DNA from: an uncultured Chloroflexota bacterium
GTDB lineage: Bacteria > Chloroflexota > Anaerolineae > Aggregatilineales > Phototrophicaceae
NCBI GenBank assembly: GCA_903904765.1
Contig: CAIVEA010000404.1
Coordinates: 1-6,123 of the forward strand
Direction of reading: 5' to 3'
DNA: 6,123 nt
The position numbers and the translations under genes are program-made. How positions within the stretch are numbered: position 1 is the first letter of the stretch; the number at the start of each line of letters is the position of its first letter. Positions 1-4,728 of this stretch are shown here, one piece after another. The notes below the pieces were generated by a model, which saw nothing but the letters and a program-made list of their open reading frames with translations, had not been told where the DNA came from and searched no databases.

Positions 1-936
1 CTTGAACAGGGACGCGCCCGCCGCTGGACGTATGGCGGAGATCGCCCCGCACCGATTGATCGTCAGAACCGCGTTTCCGGTGAGATGCTCGATTACCGCA
101 TCGTGCTGTCGCATTCCGGCGCACCGCTGCCCGCCTCCGAACTGCGCTGGTCACTACTCGCGCCGGACGGTCAGCCCTACCGCAGCGGCAGCGTCCCCGT
201 CAGTCGCATCGTTGGCGGAACAGTGCCACAGGAGATTGCCCGCATCACTTTCCCCGCGCCCACCGTCAGTCAGCCGCAAACCTACACGCTCCATGCGGAC
301 GTGCAGGGTGCGGCGCATAACCAGTGGCCGATCTGGATGTATCCCGCCATCACCGAATGGGCATCTACTCTAGCGGTGTACGACCCCGCTGGCAGCCTGA
401 GCGTGCTAGACGATCTGCTGCAATCCGCCGAGAACATCACGCGCCAGCCGGATTTCAGCGCCCTGCAAAAGCGGGTGCTGCTCACCAGCGTGTTAACGCC
501 GTCCATCCTCGACCATGTGGAAACGGGCGGGCAGGTGATCGTGCTGCAACACGGCGCGGGGAGTCTGCCAGCGCACCCCTGCCCGTTCTGGCGCGAGGCC
601 GTCAAACTGCTCTATCCGCACCCCGTCCTCGAACACTTCCCGCATGAAGGCTTCGCGGACGCGCAGTTCTACCATCTCGCCACCGACTGGGCGCTGGATA
701 CGGTAGCTCTGCAAGCTGACCTGCCGCACAGCCGCGTTACGCCTATTCTGCGGCGGCTGGACTCGCGCCTGTTCACGCTGCACGATTACCTTGTGGAAAT
801 CACTCTCGGCAGCGGGCGCGTACTAGCCTCTTCGTTGCGCTTCGCGGGCGGCGTTGGCGATCAGGTCGCCAACTTCAAATCCAACACCGCCGGTCGCTAC
901 CTCTTGAGCCAGATGATCGCTTATCTCAGCAGTTAA
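1..936 (+). CDS. C-terminal part of a GH2-like glycoside hydrolase / sugar-binding protein (5' truncated)
   Basis: The reading frame is open from the first base and ends with TAA at 934-936, giving 311 visible residues. The true start lies upstream of the window; the ATG at 85 is internal, has no ribosome-binding site, and the frame continues before it. Visible order: a short WTYGGD segment near residue 9, then a beta-sandwich-like stretch (about 30-100). Next is an alpha/beta stretch (about 120-220) with a 'VLLTSVLTPSILDHVETGGQ' strand-helix pattern, then PFWREAVKLL and FPHEGFADAQFYHL. The end carries RRLDSRLFTLHDYLVE and a small-residue FAGGVGDQ segment. From memory, these match the C-terminal accessory region of secreted GH2 beta-galactosidase-like proteins, where a gatase-like fold follows the barrel. 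No catalytic glutamates of the barrel fall in the window, so activity and substrate cannot be read. It is probably the upstream neighbour of a secreted DraG-like gene on the same strand. It could instead be another large sugar-binding protein without catalysis. Confidence 0.6.
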   Translation, partial: LEQGRARRWTYGGDRPAPIDRQNRVSGEMLDYRIVLSHSGAPLPASELRWSLLAPDGQPYRSGSVPVSRIVGGTVPQEIARITFPAPTVSQPQTYTLHADVQGAAHNQWPIWMYPAITEWASTLAVYDPAGSLSVLDDLLQSAENITRQPDFSALQKRVLLTSVLTPSILDHVETGGQVIVLQHGAGSLPAHPCPFWREAVKLLYPHPVLEHFPHEGFADAQFYHLATDWALDTVALQADLPHSRVTPILRRLDSRLFTLHDYLVEITLGSGRVLASSLRFAGGVGDQVANFKSNTAGRYLLSQMIAYLSS

Positions 937-947
937 CCTACTCTCAT

Positions 948-982
948 CCCCCACCCTGCTCCCAAGTGGAGATGGGTGGGGG
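948..982. repeat. GC-rich intergenic inverted repeat (hairpin)
   Basis: The arm CCCCCACCC (948-956) is exactly complementary to GGGTGGGGG (974-982), giving a perfect 9-bp stem. Inside it a second helix, CTCC (959-962) with GGAG (968-971), closes a 5-base loop, with a 2x2 internal loop between the helices. It starts 11 bases after the stop of the upstream gene. No T-run follows, so it is not a canonical intrinsic terminator on the + strand. The look of C-rich arm, CTCCCAAGTGGAG core and G-rich arm recalls the dispersed intergenic palindromes common in Chloroflexota and cyanobacteria. This copy looks degenerate if it belongs to them. Confidence 0.6.
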
Positions 983-1005
983 GTGCTGCCTATCTTACGA
1001 GTGGC

Positions 1006-1034
1006 CTGTCTTGGTCTACAGAGCCAGATAAAAT
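1006..1034 (+). promoter_or_regulatory. Weak candidate sigma70-type promoter for the secreted DraG-like gene
   Basis: TAAAAT at 1029-1034 matches the -10 consensus at five of six positions and sits in the only AT-rich patch of this gap. At a 17-base spacing the -35 position reads CTGTCT (1006-1011), only three of six. Transcription would start near 1041, giving a leader of about 50 bases. It lies downstream of the hairpin, as expected if the hairpin separates two transcription units. The evidence is consensus matching only. Confidence 0.25.
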
Positions 1035-1093
1035 AAGGGGTACGTTTCAACGCCATTTCACCCCGCACAACGGGTACAAAAGGGATTCCCACC

Positions 1094-2812
1094 ATGACCA
1101 TCCTCCACAGATACGCATTCCTCTCGTGGACGCTCCTGCTGCTCACGCTCGGTCTGCCGCATCCCATCTACGCACAAGCCGACGCACCTGATGGCTTCCG
1201 CCGCCTACCCCTCGAAACCTACCGTCAAAAGATGGTAGCGGGTTGGATCGGGCAGATGGTCGGCGTATCGTATGGTGCGCCCACCGAGTTTCGCTACCTC
1301 GCCCGCACCATCCCTGAGTCCGAAGTACCTAGACTGCACCCCGGCATCATCAACGGGGCATTTGAGCAGGATGATTTGTACGTTGAAATGACGTTCTTAA
1401 AATCGCTGGAAACCTACGGCTTGAATGTCTCTCAAGCACAGGCCGGCATTGATTTCGCCAACAGCGAATATCAGTTGTGGTTCGCCAATCTCGCCTCCCG
1501 CGACAATCTGCGTGCCGGGATCGCCCCACCGGACTCCGGTCATCCGCAGTTCAGCGGCTACTCGGATGATATTGACTATCAGATCGAGTCCGATTTTGCC
1601 GGATTGATCTCCCCCGGCCTGCCCAACAACGCGATTGCGCTGGGCGAAACCTTCGGCGGAATCATGAACTATGGCGACGGGCTGTATGCGGGGCAATTCA
1701 TCTCATGCCTGTATGCCGATGCCTTCTTTGAAACTGACCCCCTTGCCCTCATCGAATACGGCCTGTCCTGCATCCCCGCAGAAAGTCAGTACGCGGAGGC
1801 CGTCCGCGATGTGGTCGCGTGGTGGCAGCAAACGCCCGACGACTGGCAGGCCACATGGACGCGCATCAACGACAAATACACGCTCAACCCCGATTACCGC
1901 CGCTATTCCAGCACACAGGAAGCGGGTACGCCGCGCCAGTTCAACATTGATGCGAAGGTGAACGGAACGCATGTGGTTTTGGGGCTGCTCTATGGCGGTG
2001 GTGACCCGTTACGCACCATGACCATCGCCATGCAAGCCGGACAGGACTCGGATTGCAACACGGGCAGCGCGGCGGGCATTCTGGCGACGCTGCTTGGCTA
2101 TGAGAGTCTGCCGGAGGTGTTTACGGCGCAGCTAGACACGACACAGCAGTTCAGCTACACCGACTACAGTTTCACCGACCTCATCGCAGTCAGTGAACAG
2201 TTGGCACGCGAATCCATTCTGGCGGCGGGCGGCTCAATCGAAACCGATACCAACGGTGACGAAATTCTCGTCATCCCCGTTCAAACTCCGCAACCGTCCC
2301 CGTTCGTCCAGTCGTGGAATGCCGCGCCACCCGCCAACGCCCGCTACAGCGCCGACGAGATGGCGCAGATTCGCTTTTTGCCGTCCGACCCGTTCATCAA
2401 CGCAGTAGCGACTTTTGCACCCGGTTGGTCAGCCGCCGATTGCCGCGAAAGCCCACTCCTCGGCCTGTATCCCGAACTGTTCGGTAAGACCAATGTCCTG
2501 CTCACGCAACCGACCAACCGCACCCAGCCCTGCCGCCTGCTGATGCGTACCCGCCTGCCCGCCGGTACGCCCGCCCTACACATCAACGCGGGGCATTACC
2601 CACGAGGGGAATGGTTGCTCGTGCTAAAGGTGGATGGGGTTATCGCAGGGCAAACCGTCGTGGGCGCACAGAACGCGCCAGATGTGTGGATGGACGCGCA
2701 GTTCGATCTATCGGCCTATGCGGGGCAGGAAGTCACGCTCGAATTGCTCAACCAGAACAACGGCGGCATGTTCGACAGCGGCTACTGGTCAGCCATAAAC
2801 CTCATCGGCTGA
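1094..2812 (+). CDS. Secreted ADP-ribosylglycohydrolase (DraG)-family protein with C-terminal carbohydrate-binding-like domain
   Basis: This 572-residue protein has an N-terminal signal peptide: basic start, hydrophobic LLLLTLGLP at about 14-22, and an AQA cleavage site after residue 29. It is therefore exported. Residues about 35-365 show the all-alpha DraG fold (PF03747). The landmarks are KMVAGWIGQMVGVSYGAPTE (46-65), acidic EQDDLY (91-96), YSDDID (156-161) and the late metal motif GQDSDCNTGSAAG (316-328). Known family members bind two Mg/Mn ions through such Asp residues and cleave N- or O-glycosidic bonds to ADP-ribose. Residues about 430-572 form a separate beta-rich domain ending in DLSAYAGQEVTLEL and SGYWSAINL. 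This resembles the sugar-binding jelly-rolls found on secreted enzymes. The start is supported by AGGG at 1081-1084, nine bases before the ATG. Most DraG enzymes are cytosolic and about 300 residues long, so export, the added domain and the GH2-like neighbour suggest an extracellular glycoside substrate (inference). The ligand threonines of the classical motifs are replaced by Q92 and C321. Confidence 0.8.
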   Translation: MTILHRYAFLSWTLLLLTLGLPHPIYAQADAPDGFRRLPLETYRQKMVAGWIGQMVGVSYGAPTEFRYLARTIPESEVPRLHPGIINGAFEQDDLYVEMTFLKSLETYGLNVSQAQAGIDFANSEYQLWFANLASRDNLRAGIAPPDSGHPQFSGYSDDIDYQIESDFAGLISPGLPNNAIALGETFGGIMNYGDGLYAGQFISCLYADAFFETDPLALIEYGLSCIPAESQYAEAVRDVVAWWQQTPDDWQATWTRINDKYTLNPDYRRYSSTQEAGTPRQFNIDAKVNGTHVVLGLLYGGGDPLRTMTIAMQAGQDSDCNTGSAAGILATLLGYESLPEVFTAQLDTTQQFSYTDYSFTDLIAVSEQLARESILAAGGSIETDTNGDEILVIPVQTPQPSPFVQSWNAAPPANARYSADEMAQIRFLPSDPFINAVATFAPGWSAADCRESPLLGLYPELFGKTNVLLTQPTNRTQPCRLLMRTRLPAGTPALHINAGHYPRGEWLLVLKVDGVIAGQTVVGAQNAPDVWMDAQFDLSAYAGQEVTLELLNQNNGGMFDSGYWSAINLIG

Positions 2813-2873
2813 TCTGCAACAGGCGCTTACAGGGAAGAGTCTAGCACGCTTTCGCCAACCAACTACGCCACAG

Positions 2874-2909
2874 GGCGGGGTGCTTCAGCACCGGGATGAA
2901 CACCCCGCC
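2874..2909. repeat. GC-rich inverted repeat with a nested alternative hairpin
   Basis: GGCGGGGTG (2874-2882) is perfectly complementary to CACCCCGCC (2901-2909), a 9-bp stem with an 18-base loop. A competing hairpin uses part of the left arm: GGTGC (2879-2883) with GCACC (2888-2892) around a TTCA tetraloop. The two cannot form together. The element begins 61 bases after the stop of the DraG-like gene and could help terminate it, but no T-run follows on either strand. It also falls inside a short minus-strand open stretch (2841-2930) that may be a gene remnant, so part of the symmetry may be incidental. Confidence 0.45.
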
Positions 2910-2940
2910 ATCATCACCCTTGTCCACGATCTAGCGCAGG

Positions 2941-2969
2941 TGGAGACAAACGCGCCTGCGTAGTATGAT
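2941..2969 (+). promoter_or_regulatory. Candidate sigma70-type promoter for the pentapeptide-type membrane protein gene
   Basis: TGGAGA (2941-2946, four of six to the -35 consensus) is followed after exactly 17 bases by TATGAT (2964-2969, five of six to the -10 consensus). Predicted initiation near 2976 leaves a leader of about 27 bases before the ATG at 3003. That leader includes AGG at 2991-2993 as a weak ribosome-binding site nine bases from the start. Spacing and placement are good, but this is consensus matching only. It may also drive the downstream amidase gene. Confidence 0.4.
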
Positions 2970-3002
2970 CTGTGCCAAAATACAGCAGACAGGTCATCCG
3001 GT

Positions 3003-3737
3003 ATGCAAATCACCCCTTCTCAATCACGCCAGCGGTCAAACGCCAACCGCATCATGTTCGCGCTCGGCCTGCTGGCGCTCGGTATGGGCATTTTCGCCAG
3101 CTTCGATGAGCGCGGGCAGTTCGACTTACACGGGCTGATCGGCAATCTGTCCAGCGAACTCATCGGCGCGATCTTCACCTATTACATCATCGAGCGCATC
3201 GTCAAAAACAGCGCCGACAGTGCCGAACTCAAACCGCGCATGATTCGCCGCCTCGAAAACCCGGATCGGGGCGTGACGTGGCAGGTGCTACAAGAATTGG
3301 ATGATCGCGGCTGGTTGCAGGACGGGTCGCTATACGGCTGGTTCTTGCAACGCGCCAATTTCGAGGGCGCGGATCTGCGGAAGATCAACGCCAACGCCTT
3401 CGGTCTGTATCGCTGCAACCTCAAAGACGCGAAAATAGATGTCGAGCAGTTGGTGGTGATGAGCGATTTACGGCGCACCGTCATGCCAGATGGCAAACTG
3501 TACGATGGGCGCTATTGTCTGGTGGGCGATCTGAACTGGGCGCTCACCCGCTATGGCATTGATGTGAACCACGCCACTCATGAACAGATGGCCGCTTACT
3601 ACGATGTCAGCCTGAGCGACTACCTCGAAGGCCAACGCTGGGCGCAAGCGCATCTGGCGGAGTATGCCGCCAACGTGCCAGACTACCTGCGCCGCTTCAG
3701 CTTTAAGGAAGGCGAAGCGGAGCGCAACGCAACCTAG
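3003..3737 (+). CDS. Small two-helix membrane protein with a minimal pentapeptide-repeat stretch
   Basis: The protein has 244 residues and no known function. After a short polar N-terminus there are two likely membrane segments: about 17-33 (IMFALGLLALGMGIFAS) and about 45-66 (LIGNLSSELIGAIFTYYIIERI). Residues 82-118 form a charged linker with LQELDDRGWLQDGSL. This is followed by only about five pentapeptide-like units, starting at ANFEGADLRKI (118-128) and reaching NLKDAKI (139-145). From memory, a 'RGWL.DGSL' lead-in and a closing 'PDGK' (162-165) frame much longer A(D/N)LXX arrays in Chloroflexota proteins, so this looks like a shortened member. The C-terminal 70 residues (LNWALTRYGIDVNHATHEQM onward) look helical and are not recognised; the tail is probably cytosolic. 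The ATG has a weak AGG nine bases upstream and a plausible promoter. The next gene starts 54 bases downstream on the same strand. The family call is moderately sure; function is unknown. Confidence 0.7.
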   Translation: MQITPSQSRQRSNANRIMFALGLLALGMGIFASFDERGQFDLHGLIGNLSSELIGAIFTYYIIERIVKNSADSAELKPRMIRRLENPDRGVTWQVLQELDDRGWLQDGSLYGWFLQRANFEGADLRKINANAFGLYRCNLKDAKIDVEQLVVMSDLRRTVMPDGKLYDGRYCLVGDLNWALTRYGIDVNHATHEQMAAYYDVSLSDYLEGQRWAQAHLAEYAANVPDYLRRFSFKEGEAERNAT

Positions 3738-3791
3738 AATCCTTCCGCAACATCAAACCCGTGACCCAACAACCGCAGGAGACACAGCACG

Positions 3792-4685
3792 ATGCAGACG
3801 ATTGACAAACAACAAGTGCGCTTCGACTTCAACCCGCAGGCACAGCCCCGCGCCTATGCCGATTCGGGCGAAACGGTGCGCTTCATCTGTCAGGACTGTT
3901 ACGCCGAACAACTCACCCGCGACGGCCTGCCCTTCTCTGAAATGGACATGACGCGCAACAACCCCATCTCCGGCCCGCTGTTCATCCGCGAGGCGCAACC
4001 CGGCGACATTTTGCGTGTCCAAATCCTCAACATCGAGCTAAACGAGGAAGGCTGCATGTGCGTCCGAACGGGAAAAGGGATTTACGAGGTGGAAGGCGCA
4101 CATTGTCGGCGCTTCCCGGTTCGGGACGGCATGATCTGGTTCGACAACGGCATTCGCATCCCCATCAGGCCGATGATCGGCGTAATCGGAACCAGTCCGG
4201 CACGCGATCCCGAATCCACGCAGTCACCCGGTGAACACGGCGGCAATCTGGACATCAAAGATATGGGCATTGGCGCGACTCTGTACCTGCCGGTGGCTGT
4301 CCCCGGCGCGCTGCTCTCGATGGGCGATCTGCACGCCATACAGGGTGACGGCGAAACCGCCATCTGTGGGATGGAGATGGGCGGGGTGGTAACGGTCAAA
4401 GTGGACGTGCTGAAGAACGCCGCCTACATCCCCACGCCATTCCTCGTCAACGCCACCCATTGTTACACCACCGCCGCTGATCCTTCGCTGGATGTGTGCA
4501 GTGTGGCCGCCGCACTCAAGATGCAGCGTTTCCTGATGCACCGCGCCAACCTGACCGACGCGCAAGCTGCCATGCTCCTGTCACTGGTGGGCAACTTACG
4601 CATCAGTCAGGTCGTCAACCCGAAAAAGGGCTGCATCATGGAATTACCGCTGAACGTGGTCGCCCTCCAACCGGAGATGGAGTAA
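3792..4685 (+). CDS. Acetamidase/formamidase family protein
   Basis: The 297-residue protein fits the FmdA/AmdA family (PF03069), which hydrolyses short amides such as formamide or acetamide to the carboxylate and ammonia. Its length matches the short form; Methylophilus-type FmdA is nearer 400. Family landmarks are in order: NNPISGPLFIREAQPGDILRV (56-76), RPMIGVIGTSP (126-136), PGEHGGNLDIKD (146-157), GATLYLPV (161-168), GALLSMGDLHAIQGDGE (172-188) and GMEMGG (193-198). The conserved polar residues H149, D154, D179, H181, D186 and E188 are the likely active-site or metal-site cluster. No signal peptide or membrane segment is present, so it should be cytosolic. The start is well supported by AGGAG at 3777-3781, ten bases before the ATG. 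It may be co-transcribed with the membrane protein gene 54 bases upstream. No amide transporter, channel or regulator lies nearby, so the physiological substrate is open; homologues of this short form are often unassigned. Confidence 0.85.
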   Translation: MQTIDKQQVRFDFNPQAQPRAYADSGETVRFICQDCYAEQLTRDGLPFSEMDMTRNNPISGPLFIREAQPGDILRVQILNIELNEEGCMCVRTGKGIYEVEGAHCRRFPVRDGMIWFDNGIRIPIRPMIGVIGTSPARDPESTQSPGEHGGNLDIKDMGIGATLYLPVAVPGALLSMGDLHAIQGDGETAICGMEMGGVVTVKVDVLKNAAYIPTPFLVNATHCYTTAADPSLDVCSVAAALKMQRFLMHRANLTDAQAAMLLSLVGNLRISQVVNPKKGCIMELPLNVVALQPEME

Positions 4686-4692
4686 CCCGGAA

Positions 4693-4723
4693 CGGGGTGC
4701 AGGCCATTTCCACCTGCGCCCCG
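4693..4723. terminator. Hairpin between convergent genes, probable terminator without T-run
   Basis: CGGGGTGCAGG (4693-4703) pairs with CCTGCGCCCCG (4713-4723) in an 11-bp stem with a 9-base loop. Position 4698 pairs with 4718 as a G-U wobble in + strand RNA but becomes an A-C mismatch in minus-strand RNA. The structure is therefore stronger for the amidase transcript. It begins 8 bases after the amidase stop and ends 6 bases before the stop codon of the convergent WD40 gene. The place and stability suggest transcription ending, but neither strand has the T-run of a classical intrinsic terminator. Confidence 0.55.
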
Positions 4724-4728
4724 CCCCC

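Noticed and set aside
85..936. ATG at 85 as the start of the first gene
   Set aside because: The same frame is open back to base 1 with protein-like sequence (WTYGGD and onward), and no ribosome-binding site precedes the ATG. The gene is truncated by the window instead.
976..1191. Small plus-strand open frame starting in the first hairpin
   Set aside because: It would start with GTG inside a stable stem, has no ribosome-binding site, and overlaps the signal-peptide region of the DraG-like gene in another frame.
1094..2812. DraG-like gene as the antitoxin half of an ADP-ribosylation toxin-antitoxin or nitrogenase-regulation pair
   Set aside because: The protein is exported, carries an extra C-terminal domain, and no ADP-ribosyltransferase, macrodomain or nif-related gene lies in the window.
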